In this document: positions 43,898-53,004 of the stretch, piece by piece
Layout: every line of letters starts with the position of its first letter
Position numbering within the stretch: the first letter of the stretch is position 1
DNA from: Stenotrophomonas maltophilia
GTDB taxonomy: Bacteria; Pseudomonadota; Gammaproteobacteria; Xanthomonadales; Xanthomonadaceae
Assembly (NCBI RefSeq): GCF_006974125.1
Contig: NZ_CP037858.1
Location: 1,798,001 to 1,862,000, forward strand
DNA: 64,000 nucleotides
Direction of reading: 5' to 3'
Position numbers and translations under genes: made by a program
The notes under the pieces: generated by a model
Databases searched by the model: none
Told to the model about the DNA's origin: nothing
What the model saw: only the letters and a program-made list of their open reading frames with translations

Positions 43898-44302
43898 ATG
43901 GAAGGTCTGGCTGCAGTTGCATCCGCCTCACCGGCACGGTCGCTGGCGCTGTCCGCCAGTACGGCCGAACTGACCTGGATCGCCGCGCTGTGCGATGCCG
44001 GCGACGACGCCCCGCGCCACCTGCAGCAGTTGCAGACGGTGCTGCAGCAGGGTGGCACGTTCAACGATGCCCAGGAGTGGTACCCGTTCGAAGTGATCGA
44101 ACGCGGCGCCAGCCAGTTGCGGCTGGGCCATGAGCGCGAGTTCGTGATCTGCGTACTGCTGTGGCTGCAGGCGTTGGCCCAGGGCCGCGCCAGTACCCTC
44201 GATCCCGGCCTGCACCTGGATGACCGCGCGATGGACATCGAGGCGCTGCCCGATGCGCTGCGTGATGCGGTGCTGGATGCGTTCACCGCGGCGGGATACT
44301 GA
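43898..44302 (+). CDS. Hypothetical protein (134 aa)
   Basis: Soluble-looking protein of 134 aa with one hydrophobic helix (F-V-I-C-V-L-L-W-L-Q-A-L at about residues 86-97) but no signal peptide. Acidic overall, with a D-A-Q-E-W-Y-P-F-E-V-I-E segment. No family recognised. Start ATG at 43898 is the best candidate after a GAGG stretch; earlier in-frame codons are less like coding. Divergent from prlC. Confidence 0.6.
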   Translation: MEGLAAVASASPARSLALSASTAELTWIAALCDAGDDAPRHLQQLQTVLQQGGTFNDAQEWYPFEVIERGASQLRLGHEREFVICVLLWLQALAQGRASTLDPGLHLDDRAMDIEALPDALRDAVLDAFTAAGY

Positions 44303-44310
44303 GGTGACCG

Positions 44311-44345
44311 GTAGAGTCGACAGTTAGTTGTGTAAACCCAGCCGA
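44311..44345 (+). repeat. Degenerate SMAG-type element
   Basis: GTAGAGTCGAC followed by a decayed arm between two convergent genes; similar to the copies at 60256-60371. Confidence 0.5.
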
Positions 44346-44371
44346 TGCACATCCGGCCGCGCGTTGCCGCG

Positions 44372-45484
44372 CTACAACGCTTCCAGGCTGCACCACGGCA
44401 ACGCCGGCAGCCCCTGCCCGGCCACCGCCGCCGCCAGTTGCGCATCGGCGCCGTCGACATCGATGCCCTGGCGCGCGTACCACGACGGGTCGTAATAGCT
44501 CTGCGCGTAGCGCTCGCCGCTGTCGCACAGGATGCTGACGATGCTGCCCTGGTGGCCCGCCTCGCGCATCCACTGCGCGGCCTGCAGCACACCGATGAAG
44601 TTGGTGCCGGTGGAGCCACCAACGCGGCGCCCCAGCTGGCGGCTGACATGGCGCATCGCGGCCAGGCTCAGCGCATCGGGCACCTTCACCATCGCATCGA
44701 CGCTGGTCGGGATGAAGCTCGGCTCGACCCGCGGCCGACCGATGCCTTCCACGCGTGAGCCACCGCTGCAGCTCAGGCCGCGCCAATCCGGCTCACCGGC
44801 CACGGCCGCTTTGTAGCCATCGAAGAACACCGACACTTCCGGGTCCGCGCACAGGATACGGGTGTCATGCCGGCGGTAGCTGACATAGCGGCCCAGCGTG
44901 GCGGCGGTACCGCCGGTGCCAGGGCTGCACACGATCCATTCCGGAACCGGGCTGGGCTCCTCGGCCATCTGCTTGAAGATGGATTCGGCGATGTTGTTGT
45001 TGGCACGCCAGTCGGTGGCGCGCTCCGCATAGGTGAACTGGTCCATGAAGTGGCCGCCGGTTTCACGGGCCAGCTTTTCCGAATCACAGTTGAGGTCGCA
45101 GGCACGCTCGACCAGATGGCAGCGGCCACCGTGGAATTCGATCGCCGCGATCTTCTCCGGCGAGGTCGTGGCCGGGATCACCGCAATGAACGGCAGCCCG
45201 AGCAGCCGCGCGAAATAGGCTTCGGAGACAGCGGTCGAGCCGCTGGATGCTTCGATCACCGGGCGCCCTTCGCGCAACCAGCCATTGGTCAACGCATACA
45301 GGAACAGCGAGCGCGCCAGCCGGTGCTTCAGGCTGCCGGTGGGATGGCTCGATTCATCCTTCAGGTACAGGTCGATGCCCTCGAACCCTGGCAGCGCCAA
45401 CGGGATCAGGTGGGTATCGGCGGAACGGTTGAAATCGGCTTCGATCTTGCGGATGGCGGCGGCCACCCATTCACGCTGCGACAT
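44372..45484 (-). CDS. PLP-dependent cysteine synthase-family enzyme (possible L-cysteine desulfhydrase)
   Basis: Fold-type II PLP enzyme of 370 aa. The Schiff-base Lys is in P-T-G-S-L-K-H-R, the substrate loop in [10 protein letters not shown], and the phosphate-binding loop in G-T-G-G-T. The asparagine and C-terminal layout match the Cds1/CBS-like group, longer than CysK (about 310 aa). Some members release sulfide from cysteine; the reaction here is inferred. Start ATG at 45484 (M-S-Q-R-E-W); a TTG at 45493 is less likely. Confidence 0.82.
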   Translation of the reverse strand: MSQREWVAAAIRKIEADFNRSADTHLIPLALPGFEGIDLYLKDESSHPTGSLKHRLARSLFLYALTNGWLREGRPVIEASSGSTAVSEAYFARLLGLPFIAVIPATTSPEKIAAIEFHGGRCHLVERACDLNCDSEKLARETGGHFMDQFTYAERATDWRANNNIAESIFKQMAEEPSPVPEWIVCSPGTGGTAATLGRYVSYRRHDTRILCADPEVSVFFDGYKAAVAGEPDWRGLSCSGGSRVEGIGRPRVEPSFIPTSVDAMVKVPDALSLAAMRHVSRQLGRRVGGSTGTNFIGVLQAAQWMREAGHQGSIVSILCDSGERYAQSYYDPSWYARQGIDVDGADAQLAAAVAGQGLPALPWCSLEAL

Positions 45485-45608
45485 GGCGGGCAATCGTTGT
45501 CAGGACGGAACGGTGCGATCCGGCCATTGTACGTCGCAGTGCCGTCAGGTGCTGGCCGCTAGAATGGCACCATCCGGCCGGCAACGGCCCTGTCTGAAGG
45601 ACCCCCCC

Positions 45609-46127
45609 ATGACCATTCCCGCCCTGCGCGATGTTCCCGGCGTCGCCGCCCAGGCCCCGGCCGACACCACCGGCTTCGTGTTCAACCACACCATGCTGCG
45701 GGTGAAGGACATCACCGCCTCGCTGGACTTCTACACCCGCGTGCTCGGCTACCAGCTGATCGACAAGCGCGACTTCCCGGAGGCCCAGTTCAGCCTGTAC
45801 TTCCTGGCCTACGTGCCGGCCGGCGCGCTGGTACCGGAAGACGACAGCCAGCGCCGCCTGTGGATGGCCGGCCTGCCGGGCGTGCTGGAACTGACCCACA
45901 ACCACGGCACCGAGAACCAGCACGGCGCGGTCTACCACGATGGCAACAGCGACCCGCGCGGCTTCGGCCACATCTGCGTGTCGGTGCCGGACATCGAGGC
46001 CGCCTGCCAGCGCTTCGAGGATCTCGGCGTGACCTTCCAGAAGCGCCTGACCGACGGCCGCATGAAGAACCTGGCCTTCATCAAGGACCCGGACGGCTAC
46101 TGGGTCGAGATCATCGCCAACGCCTGA
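45609..46127 (+). CDS. gloA: Lactoylglutathione lyase (glyoxalase I, longer zinc-type)
   Basis: Converts the methylglyoxal-glutathione hemithioacetal to S-lactoylglutathione. At 172 aa it is longer than the nickel-type E. coli enzyme (135 aa) and carries the extra N-terminal arm and internal insertion seen in eukaryotic-like zinc-activated forms. Metal ligands are expected in F-N-H-T-M-L, L-E-L-T-H-N, G-H-I-C-V and the final V-E-I-I. Start ATG at 45609; a TAGAAT -10-like hexamer lies at 45560. Metal preference is inference from length. Confidence 0.9.
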   Translation: MTIPALRDVPGVAAQAPADTTGFVFNHTMLRVKDITASLDFYTRVLGYQLIDKRDFPEAQFSLYFLAYVPAGALVPEDDSQRRLWMAGLPGVLELTHNHGTENQHGAVYHDGNSDPRGFGHICVSVPDIEAACQRFEDLGVTFQKRLTDGRMKNLAFIKDPDGYWVEIIANA

Positions 46128-46130
46128 CCC

Positions 46131-46207
46131 AAAAAGGGGACGGAGGGGATTAAGTCGTTTCTGGCACTATTGGCTGGAAGCGACTTAATCCCCTCCGTCC
46201 CCTTTTT
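46131..46207. repeat. 27-bp inverted repeat with 23-bp loop (sibling of the 68-bp palindrome)
   Basis: Arms 46131-46157 and 46181-46207 are exact reverse complements and identical to the outer arms of 41589-41656. The loop differs completely. A- and T-runs at the ends make it a likely terminator for gloA. Confidence 0.95.
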
Positions 46208-46219
46208 TGCGAGGTTCGT

Positions 46220-46648
46220 ATGGAAACGATGGAACTGCACCGCGGCCGCTTGATCGACCATCTGCAGCTGGTGGTGCGTGACTTGGCCGCCAGCCGCCGC
46301 TTCTACCAGGCGGTGTTCGACACCATCGGCGTGCCGCTGGGCGGCGAAGGGCCGGACTTCTTCTGGGCCGACGAACTGTTCATTTCCAGCGCCAGCAGCA
46401 AGGCTGCCGCCGGCCAGCTGACCGGCCGCCATCACCTGGCCTTCCAGGCCCGCGACAGCGCCACCGTCGATGCCTTCCACACTGCAGCCATCGCCGCCGG
46501 CGGCACCGACAACGGCGCGCCCGGCGAACGCCCCTACCACCCGGGCTACTACGGTGCGTTCGTGCTCGATCCCGATGGCAACAACATTGAAGTGGTCTAC
46601 CACGGCCCGGCCAACTACAGCGCCGACTCGGTGAAGGTCACTTTCTGA
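46220..46648 (+). CDS. VOC-family (glyoxalase/bleomycin-resistance fold) protein
   Basis: Protein of 142 aa with the paired beta-alpha-beta-beta-beta fold: I-D-H-L-Q-L-V-V-R-D at the start, H-H-L-A-F-Q-A in the middle and D-P-D-G-N-N-I-E-V-V near the end, supplying His, His and Glu metal ligands. Substrate unknown. It is 92 bp downstream of gloA, separated from it by the inverted repeat. Confidence 0.85.
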   Translation: METMELHRGRLIDHLQLVVRDLAASRRFYQAVFDTIGVPLGGEGPDFFWADELFISSASSKAAAGQLTGRHHLAFQARDSATVDAFHTAAIAAGGTDNGAPGERPYHPGYYGAFVLDPDGNNIEVVYHGPANYSADSVKVTF

Positions 46649-46715
46649 TTTCACCGATACCGTGAACGAAGAAGCCGGGCAATGCCCGGCCTCGCTGCTT
46701 CCGATGGTGCGGCCC

Positions 46716-47147
46716 TCAGTGGGCGGCCATGTAGATGTCCTGCAGCACGGCCTTTTCCAGCTCCAGCTCACCCAGCAGGTTCTTCACGATGTCGCCCAGG
46801 CTGAGGATGCCGACCAGGCGGGTGCCGTCGGTGACCATCAGATGACGGCGCCGCGAGTACGTCATCAACGACATGGCCTGCTTCAGGGTGGCCTCCGGGG
46901 CGATGCCTTCCAGGCCGGTGGACGGCAGGCTGGAAATCACCCGGCGGCCGGCCTGCGGGCCGTCGTCGGCCAGGGTACGCACGATGTCCTTTTCGGAAAT
47001 GATGCCGACCGGGGCATCGTCCTTCATCACCACCAGCGCAGCGATCTTGTTCGCGCTCATCTTGTGGGCGGCGGCACCGATGGTGTCTTCGGCGTCGATG
47101 GTGATGACAGCTTCATTCTTGGATTGCAGGAGTTCGCGGACGTTCAT
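46716..47147 (-). CDS. CBS-domain pair protein
   Basis: Cytoplasmic protein of 143 aa consisting of two CBS domains (about residues 8-65 and 75-130). They carry the adenosine-phosphate-binding style motifs V-G-I-I-S-E-K-D-I-V-R and V-G-I-L-S-L-G-D-I-V. Stand-alone CBS pairs sense ATP, AMP or SAM and often modulate partner enzymes; the partner is unknown. Start ATG at 47147 follows AGGAAAC. The upstream ORF extension is unsupported. Confidence 0.88.
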   Translation of the reverse strand: MNVRELLQSKNEAVITIDAEDTIGAAAHKMSANKIAALVVMKDDAPVGIISEKDIVRTLADDGPQAGRRVISSLPSTGLEGIAPEATLKQAMSLMTYSRRRHLMVTDGTRLVGILSLGDIVKNLLGELELEKAVLQDIYMAAH

Positions 47148-47442
47148 TCTTGTTTCCTGGTGCAGGTCACTGAAGTCAAAAAAGTGTGCTCTTCCGATAC
47201 GCCCCCTCCCCGGGAACAGACCTTTCAGCGCACGTCTGGCGCACACGCCGGCCTTGGGAGATGGATCGGCAGGCATCGTGCTGCAACGCGAACGAGGTGG
47301 GTTCAACCGCTCACCCTGGACCTCGGTCAACTTGATTCTACGACTGCGACCATCAGTCACTACCGGCATCGATGGGACAGTTCGTCGTGGGAACCAACCG
47401 ACGATCCAGAGAATGGCACCGCGGCTGAAACCGCCGCTGAAT

Positions 47443-47460
47443 ACACGCGATGCCGCGTGT
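47443..47460. promoter_or_regulatory. Operator-like dyad
   Basis: ACACGCG (47443-47449), four-base centre ATGC, CGCGTGT (47454-47460): perfect 7-bp half sites next to an AT-rich stretch at about 47461-47475. Confidence 0.4.
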
Positions 47461-47542
47461 TAAAGATTGATTGATCGCTGCCGACGGCGGACAGAACACC
47501 CTGTGGCTGTCCCACTTGCCGCTGCCAGCGGCACAAACGAAA

Positions 47543-47561
47543 GGGGGCCACAGGGGCCCCC
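47543..47561 (-). terminator. Probable glmS terminator
   Basis: Stem GGGGGCC/GGCCCCC with a 5-nt loop, 33 bp past the glmS stop. On the minus strand it is followed by a short T-rich stretch. Confidence 0.6.
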
Positions 47562-47594
47562 TTCGCTTGCAGCATTCAACCCGGCCGGTGGGCC

Positions 47595-49433
47595 TTACTC
47601 CACCGTTACGCTCTTGGCCAGGTTGCGCGGCTTGTCCACGTCGGTGCCACGTGCCAGTGCGGTGTGGTACGCCAGCAACTGCACCGGAATGGTGTGCACG
47701 ATCGGGCTGAGTACGCCGGCATGGCGCGGCGTACGAATCACGTGCACGCCTTCGGACTCGTTGAAGTTGCTGTCCTGGTCGGCGAACACGAACAGTTCAC
47801 CGCCACGCGCACGTACTTCCTGCATGTTCGACTTCACCTTTTCCAGCAGGCTGTCGTTCGGCGCGATCACCACCACCGGCATGTCCTCGTCCACCAGCGC
47901 CAGCGGGCCATGCTTCAGCTCGCCCGCCGGGTAGGCCTCGGCGTGGATGTAGGAGATTTCCTTGAGCTTGAGCGCGCCTTCCAGCGCGATCGGGTAGTGC
48001 AGGCCGCGGCCCAGGAATAGCGCGCTGCTCTTGCGCGCGAACCGCTCGGCCCAGGCAGCGATCTGCGGTTCCATGTTCAGCGCATGCTGCACGCTGCCCG
48101 GCAGGAAGCGCAGCTGCTCCAGGTAGTCCGCTTCCTGTGCGGCGTCGATGCGGCCATGCAGCTTGCCCAGCACCACGGTCAGCTGGAACAGCGCCGCCAG
48201 CTGGGTGGTGAACGCCTTGGTCGAAGCGACGCCGATCTCGGCACCGGCACGGGTGTAGCAGACCAGTTCGCTGGCGCGCGGGATCGCGCTTTCCGGCACG
48301 TTGCAGATCGACAGCGTGTGCTTGTGGCCCAGCGACTTGGCGTACTTCAGCGCTTCCATCGTATCCAGCGTTTCGCCGGACTGGGAAATGGTCACGATCA
48401 GGTGCTTCGGATTCGCGTAGGCAGCGCGGTAACGGTACTCGCTGGCGATCTCCACGCTGCACGGCAGGCCGGCGATGGCCTCGACCCAGTAGCGTGCAGT
48501 CAGGCCGGCGTAGTAGCTGGTACCGCAGGCGATGATCTGCACGCCCTCGATGCCCGACAACACGGCTTCGGCGTTCTTGCCGAACAGCTCGGCCGGGAAA
48601 CCACCGGCATCGATCGCCGCCTCGATGGTGTCGCCCAGAGCGCGCGGCTGCTCGTGGATTTCCTTCTGCATGAAGTGGCGGTACGGGCCCAGCTCCAGCG
48701 ATGCCAGCGATACATCCGACAGATGCACGTCGCGCTCGACCGGCTGGTCATGCTCGTCGAAGATGCGCACGCCATCGCGGCGGATTTCGGCGGTGTCGCC
48801 CTCTTCCAGGAAGATCACCTTGCGGGTGGCCGAGATCACCGCCGAGACATCCGAAGCGACGAAGTTCTCGCCTTCGCCCAGGCCGATCAGCAGCGGGCAG
48901 CCCATGCGCGCGCAGACGAAGCGCTCCGGCTCGGCACGGCTGACCACGGCCAGCGCGTAGGCGCCGGTCAGTTCCTTCACCGTGTGCTGCAGCGCCACCA
49001 GCAGGTCGTCGCCATCCTTCAGGTGGTGGTGGATCAGGTGTGCGATGACTTCGGTATCGGTCTGCGATTCGAAGGTGTAGCCCAGCGCGCGCAGCTTCTC
49101 GCGCTGCTCTTCGTGGTTCTCGATGATGCCGTTGTGCACCAGCGCCACGCCCTGGCTGATGTGCGGATGCGCATTGGCCTCGGTGACACCCCCGTGGGTG
49201 GCCCAGCGGGTATGGCCGATGCCCAGCACCGCGTTGAAGCCCTCGGCCTCGGCCGCCGTGGCCATTTCCGACACTCGGCCGGTACGACGCACGCGACGCA
49301 CCTCCGACCGCTCGGCATGGTCGATCACCGCGATACCCGAGGAATCGTAACCACGGTACTCAAGGCGCTTCAGACCCTCGATCAGCACCGGCACTACGTC
49401 GCGATCAGCGATCGCACCCACGATTCCACACAT
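47595..49433 (-). CDS. glmS: Glutamine-fructose-6-phosphate aminotransferase (isomerizing)
   Basis: Makes glucosamine-6-phosphate from fructose-6-phosphate and glutamine, the first step to UDP-GlcNAc. The N-terminal glutaminase domain starts with catalytic Cys2 (M-C-G-I-V-G-A-I). Two SIS isomerase domains follow, and the C-terminus [15 protein letters not shown] is canonical. At 612 aa it is full length. The downstream enzyme of the same pathway, GlmU, is encoded 9 kb away at 58373-59740. No glmS ribozyme is seen upstream, as expected outside Firmicutes. Confidence 0.97.
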   Translation of the reverse strand: MCGIVGAIADRDVVPVLIEGLKRLEYRGYDSSGIAVIDHAERSEVRRVRRTGRVSEMATAAEAEGFNAVLGIGHTRWATHGGVTEANAHPHISQGVALVHNGIIENHEEQREKLRALGYTFESQTDTEVIAHLIHHHLKDGDDLLVALQHTVKELTGAYALAVVSRAEPERFVCARMGCPLLIGLGEGENFVASDVSAVISATRKVIFLEEGDTAEIRRDGVRIFDEHDQPVERDVHLSDVSLASLELGPYRHFMQKEIHEQPRALGDTIEAAIDAGGFPAELFGKNAEAVLSGIEGVQIIACGTSYYAGLTARYWVEAIAGLPCSVEIASEYRYRAAYANPKHLIVTISQSGETLDTMEALKYAKSLGHKHTLSICNVPESAIPRASELVCYTRAGAEIGVASTKAFTTQLAALFQLTVVLGKLHGRIDAAQEADYLEQLRFLPGSVQHALNMEPQIAAWAERFARKSSALFLGRGLHYPIALEGALKLKEISYIHAEAYPAGELKHGPLALVDEDMPVVVIAPNDSLLEKVKSNMQEVRARGGELFVFADQDSNFNESEGVHVIRTPRHAGVLSPIVHTIPVQLLAYHTALARGTDVDKPRNLAKSVTVE

Positions 49434-49508
49434 GTCACGCGTTTCCTTGAAGACGATCGTCGCATTCTAGCCTGCGTGCCCGGCTTCTCCCTCCTGTCCG
49501 CTTAATGA

Positions 49509-49546
49509 AAGTGTCCGGAAAGGTGTCCGCGGACACCCGGACACTT
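49509..49546 (+). promoter_or_regulatory. Upstream activator sites (enhancer) for the sigma-54 ABC operon
   Basis: Four heptamers: GTGTCCG at 49511-49517 and 49524-49530, CGGACAC at 49530-49536 and 49538-49544. They form a perfect 16-bp palindrome (49522-49537) and an outer 10-bp inverted pair (49509-49518/49537-49546). The centre is about 85 bp upstream of the predicted transcription start, a usual distance for an NtrC-type activator. Confidence 0.8.
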
Positions 49547-49586
49547 CACATCAAAGCCCAACCCCTTGACCCATAAGGAATTAAAG

Positions 49587-49603
49587 TTGGCACGCTACGT
49601 GCT
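49587..49603 (+). promoter_or_regulatory. Sigma-54 promoter of the ABC exporter operon
   Basis: TTGGCACG with GG at 49589-49590, and GC at 49601-49602 exactly ten bases later (TGGCACG-N4-GTGCT). The -24 part is the perfect consensus. Transcription would start near 49614, 23 nt before the first gene. Confidence 0.85.
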
Positions 49604-49636
49604 TGGTACTGGCTACCACCGTCAGGCACGCACCCG

Positions 49637-50914
49637 ATGATCCGCGACACTTCCGCCCAGGACCAGATCGTTTCCTCCGCCCCGGCCAGCGCCCCGCGCG
49701 CCAACTGGCTCCGTTACCGTTGGCCGGCGCTGGGCACGATCGCCCTGCTCGCCGGCATCGGCTGGGCCGTGCACGCCTGGTCCAATGCCAGCCGCTCCTT
49801 CGACAGCAGCCGCGTGCGCATCGCCGAAGTGAAGCGTGGCGATCTGGTCCGCGACATCGCCGCCGACGGCCGCGTGATCGCCGCCAACAGCCCGATCCTG
49901 TATGCCATCTCCGCGGGCACCGTGGACCTGAAGGTGGTCGCCGGCGATGTGGTGAAGAAGGGGCAGGAGCTGGCCCTCATCGACAGCCCCGAACTGCGCA
50001 GCAAGCTGGCCCAGGAACAGGCCACCCTGGCCGGCCTGGAAGCCGAGGCCAGCCGTGCCGCGCTGGACGCCACCCTGGCCCGCGCCAAGTCGCGCAAGGA
50101 AACCGACCAGGCCACCATCGAACGGCAGGCCGCCGATCGCGACCTGCAGCGCTACCAGCGCGGCTATGACGGCGGTGCGGTGCCGCAGATCGACCTGGCC
50201 AAGGCCAAGGACTCGCTGAAGAAGGCCGACATCACCCTGGCCAACGCCACCACCGATGCGCGCCTGCAGAGCCAGGGCGCCGACCTGGATGCCCGCAACA
50301 AGCGCCTGCTGGCCGATCGCCAGAAGGCGGTGGTGGCCGAAGTGCAGCGCCAGGTCGATGCGCTGACGCTGCGTGCCCCGTTCGATGGCCAGGTCGGCCA
50401 GGTGCAGGCGGTGCAGTCCACCAACCTGGCCGCCAACGCCCCGGTGCTGGGCGTGGTCGACCTGTCCAAGTTCGAAGTCGAGATCAAGGTGCCGGAGAGC
50501 TTCGCCCGCGACCTGGCGATCGGCATGCCGGCACAGCTGACCGGTGGCAACGGCCAGCCGTTCCCAGGTGAGATCAGCGCGGTGTCGCCGGAAGTGGTCA
50601 ACGGCGAGGTCAATGCCCGCGTGCGCTTTGCCAGCGCGCAGCCGGAAGGCCTGCGCCAGAGCCAGCGGATGTCGGTGCGCGTGCTGCTCGATACCCGCAG
50701 GAACGTGCTGAAGGTCGAGCGCGGCCCGTTCGTCGAACAGGGCAACGGCATGGCCTACGTGATGGATGGCCGCACCGCCGTGCGCCGTCCAGTGGAACTG
50801 GGCGTCAGCAGCCTGGGCGAAGTGGAAATCAAATCGGGTGTGCAACCGGGCGACCGCATCGTGGTCTCCGGCAGCGACCTGTTCAAGGACGCCGAACGCG
50901 TCTCCGTCAACTGA
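49637..50914 (+). CDS. MacA-like periplasmic adaptor (HlyD/RND family)
   Basis: Membrane-fusion protein of 425 aa for a MacB-type ABC exporter. A membrane anchor is at about residues 30-50 (Y-R-W-P-A-L-G-T-I-A-L-L-A). A lipoyl half-motif follows, with a long alpha-hairpin rich in Lys/Gln/Ala at about 115-240. The second lipoyl half is L-R-A-P-F-D-G-Q-V-G, then beta-barrel and membrane-proximal domains. Start ATG at 49637 has only a weak ribosome site. First gene of the operon behind the sigma-54 promoter. No TolC-like gene is in the operon, so an outer-membrane partner would have to be shared. Confidence 0.9.
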   Translation: MIRDTSAQDQIVSSAPASAPRANWLRYRWPALGTIALLAGIGWAVHAWSNASRSFDSSRVRIAEVKRGDLVRDIAADGRVIAANSPILYAISAGTVDLKVVAGDVVKKGQELALIDSPELRSKLAQEQATLAGLEAEASRAALDATLARAKSRKETDQATIERQAADRDLQRYQRGYDGGAVPQIDLAKAKDSLKKADITLANATTDARLQSQGADLDARNKRLLADRQKAVVAEVQRQVDALTLRAPFDGQVGQVQAVQSTNLAANAPVLGVVDLSKFEVEIKVPESFARDLAIGMPAQLTGGNGQPFPGEISAVSPEVVNGEVNARVRFASAQPEGLRQSQRMSVRVLLDTRRNVLKVERGPFVEQGNGMAYVMDGRTAVRRPVELGVSSLGEVEIKSGVQPGDRIVVSGSDLFKDAERVSVN

Positions 50915-50949
50915 TACCTGATACCTGAATCCTGGAGAGAGGACACCCC

Positions 50950-51675
50950 ATGTACATGCTCGAAATGCGTTCGGTCGCCAAGGTCTTCCGCACCGAACAG
51001 GTGGAAACCCACGCACTGCGCTCGCTGGAACTGCAGGTCAAGGAAGGCGAGTTCGTCGCCGTCACCGGCCCGTCCGGTTCCGGCAAGACCACCTTCCTCA
51101 ACATCGCTGGCCTGCTGGAAACCTTCACCAGCGGCACCTACATGCTGGACGGCCAGGACGTGAGCACGCTGGGCGATGATGCGCGCAGCCGCCTGCGCAA
51201 CCAGAAGATCGGCTTCATCTTCCAGGGCTTCAACCTGATCCCGGACCTCAACCTGTTCGACAACGTCGACGTGCCGCTGCGCTACCGCAAGATGAGCGCC
51301 AACGAGCGCCGCGAGCGCATCGAGAAGGCGCTGACCCAGGTCGGCCTGGGCTCGCGCATGAAGCACTACCCGAATGAACTCTCTGGCGGCCAGCAGCAGC
51401 GCGCGGCGATTGCACGCGCCCTGGCCGGCAGCCCGCGCCTGCTGCTGGCCGACGAACCGACCGGCAACCTGGATACGCAGATGGCCCGTGGCGTGATGGA
51501 ACTGTTGGAAGAGATCAATGCCGCCGGCACCACCATCGTGATGGTCACCCACGACCCGGAACTGGCCGCGCGCGCGCAGCGCAACGTGCACATCGTCGAC
51601 GGCCAGGTGACCGACCTGGTGCGTGAGCCGGTGCTGGCCACGCCGGTGCGCCACATCGTCGCCGTCAACGAGTGA
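50950..51675 (+). CDS. MacB/LolD-type ABC exporter ATPase
   Basis: Stand-alone ATPase of 241 aa. Walker A is T-G-P-S-G-S-G-K-T (about residues 39-47), the signature L-S-G-G-Q is at 144-148, Walker B L-L-L-A-D-E-P-T-G-N-L-D is at about 164-175, and the H-loop is in V-T-H-D-P. The A-D-E-P-T-G-N-L-D form is typical of MacB/LolD/FtsE. It precedes two FtsX-fold permeases, with 10 bp to the first. A GGAGAGAGG stretch precedes the start. Confidence 0.94.
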   Translation: MYMLEMRSVAKVFRTEQVETHALRSLELQVKEGEFVAVTGPSGSGKTTFLNIAGLLETFTSGTYMLDGQDVSTLGDDARSRLRNQKIGFIFQGFNLIPDLNLFDNVDVPLRYRKMSANERRERIEKALTQVGLGSRMKHYPNELSGGQQQRAAIARALAGSPRLLLADEPTGNLDTQMARGVMELLEEINAAGTTIVMVTHDPELAARAQRNVHIVDGQVTDLVREPVLATPVRHIVAVNE

Positions 51676-51685
51676 GGGCCCGACC

Positions 51686-52984
51686 ATGTTCGCCTACTAC
51701 GCCCGATTGGCGGCGCGCAGCTTCCGCCGCAACAAGGTCCTGACCGCACTGATGGTGGTTGCCATCGCGCTCGGCATCGGCGCCTCCATGACCACGTTGA
51801 CCGTGTTCCACGTGTTGTCCGGCGACCCGATTCCCGGCAAGAGCGACCGCCTGTTCTACGTGCAGCTCGACGCCGCGACCGGCGCCTATGTCGCCGGCGA
51901 AGAGCCGGAAACCCAGCTGACCCGCTTCGACGGTGAAGCGCTGCTGCGCGAAGCCAAGGGCGAGCGCCAGGCGCTGATGAGCGGCGGCGGTGGCACCATC
52001 GAACCGGACAACAGCACCCTCAAGCCCTTCAGCATCGACACCCGCTGGACCTCGGCCGACTTCTTCCCGATGTTCGAGGTGCCCATGCAGTACGGCCGCC
52101 CCTGGACGCGCGAGGACGATGAAGGCCGCGCACGCGTGGTGGTCATCTCCAAGGCGCTCAACGACAAGCTGTACCAGGGTGCCAACAGCGTGGGCCGCGA
52201 CCTGCGCATGGAAGGCCAGAGTTACCGCATCGTCGGCGTGATGAAGGAATGGAGCCCGGAGCCGCACTTCTACGACCTGACCACCGGCAGCTACGGAAAG
52301 AACGAAGACCTGCTGCTGCCGATCTCCACCTCGTTCGACCTGAAGCTCGGCAACAACGGCAACATGAACTGCTTCGGCGAAAACCCCGACGGCAACAGCT
52401 ACTCGCTCAATGCACCGTGCGCGTGGCTGCAGTACTGGGTGGAAATGGACCCGGCCAAGGCCGGCGACTACCGCCGCTACCTGGAGAACTATTCGACCCA
52501 GCAGCGCGAGGCCGGCCGCTTCAAGCATCCGCCGAACGTGCGCCTGCGCACCGTGATGGAATGGCTGGACTTCAATGGTGCAGTCCCCAGCGACGTGCGC
52601 CTGCAGCTGTGGCTGGCGCTGGGCTTCCTCGGTGTCTGCCTGGTCAACACGGTAGGCCTGCTGCTGGCCAAGTTCCTGCGCCGCAGCGGTGAGATCGGCG
52701 TGCGCCGTGCGCTCGGTGCCAGCCGCGGCCAGATCTTCCTGCAGTGCCTGGTGGAAGCCGGCGCGGTCGGCGTGGTCGGTGGCGTGCTCGGCATCGGCCT
52801 GGCCCTGCTCGGCCTGTTCGCGGTGCGCCAGCAACCGGTGGAGTACGCCAAGCTGGCCCATCTGGACGGCAACATGCTGCTGCTCGCACTGGGCCTGACC
52901 CTGTTCGCCAGCCTCGCCGCCGGTTTCCTGCCCGCCTGGCGCGCCATGCAGGTCACCCCGGCCATCCAGCTCAAGTCGCAGTAA
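51686..52984 (+). CDS. FtsX/MacB-type ABC permease, subunit 1
   Basis: Inner-membrane permease of 432 aa with MacB topology: one N-terminal helix (about residues 18-40), a large periplasmic MacB core domain (about 45-300) and three C-terminal helices in the FtsX domain (about 310-425). The R-x-x-E-I-G-V-R-R-A-L-G-A motif that contacts the ATPase is present. Start ATG at 51686 gives a normal N-terminus. With the second permease it probably forms a heterodimer; such exporters work by mechanotransmission on periplasmic substrates rather than classical transport. Confidence 0.9.
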   Translation: MFAYYARLAARSFRRNKVLTALMVVAIALGIGASMTTLTVFHVLSGDPIPGKSDRLFYVQLDAATGAYVAGEEPETQLTRFDGEALLREAKGERQALMSGGGGTIEPDNSTLKPFSIDTRWTSADFFPMFEVPMQYGRPWTREDDEGRARVVVISKALNDKLYQGANSVGRDLRMEGQSYRIVGVMKEWSPEPHFYDLTTGSYGKNEDLLLPISTSFDLKLGNNGNMNCFGENPDGNSYSLNAPCAWLQYWVEMDPAKAGDYRRYLENYSTQQREAGRFKHPPNVRLRTVMEWLDFNGAVPSDVRLQLWLALGFLGVCLVNTVGLLLAKFLRRSGEIGVRRALGASRGQIFLQCLVEAGAVGVVGGVLGIGLALLGLFAVRQQPVEYAKLAHLDGNMLLLALGLTLFASLAAGFLPAWRAMQVTPAIQLKSQ

Positions 52985-53004
52985 GCACCCGAACGAGGAC
53001 TCCC

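Larger units (their letters stand above)
47148..47594. other. 447-bp region without a supported gene
   Basis: Between the CBS gene start and the glmS stop. Small ORFs here have no coding character. It contains an 18-bp dyad (47443-47460) next to an AT-rich stretch and the glmS terminator (47543-47561). The long CBS upstream region may hold its promoter and a regulatory RNA; nothing definite was recognised. Confidence 0.6.

Noticed and set aside
47275..47345. tRNA-like GGGTTCAACC segment
   Set aside because: No acceptor, D or anticodon arms can be built around it.
49434..49636. glmS ribozyme or other riboswitch
   Set aside because: The glmS leader side of this gap shows no ribozyme-like structure; the notable elements belong to the divergent sigma-54 operon.
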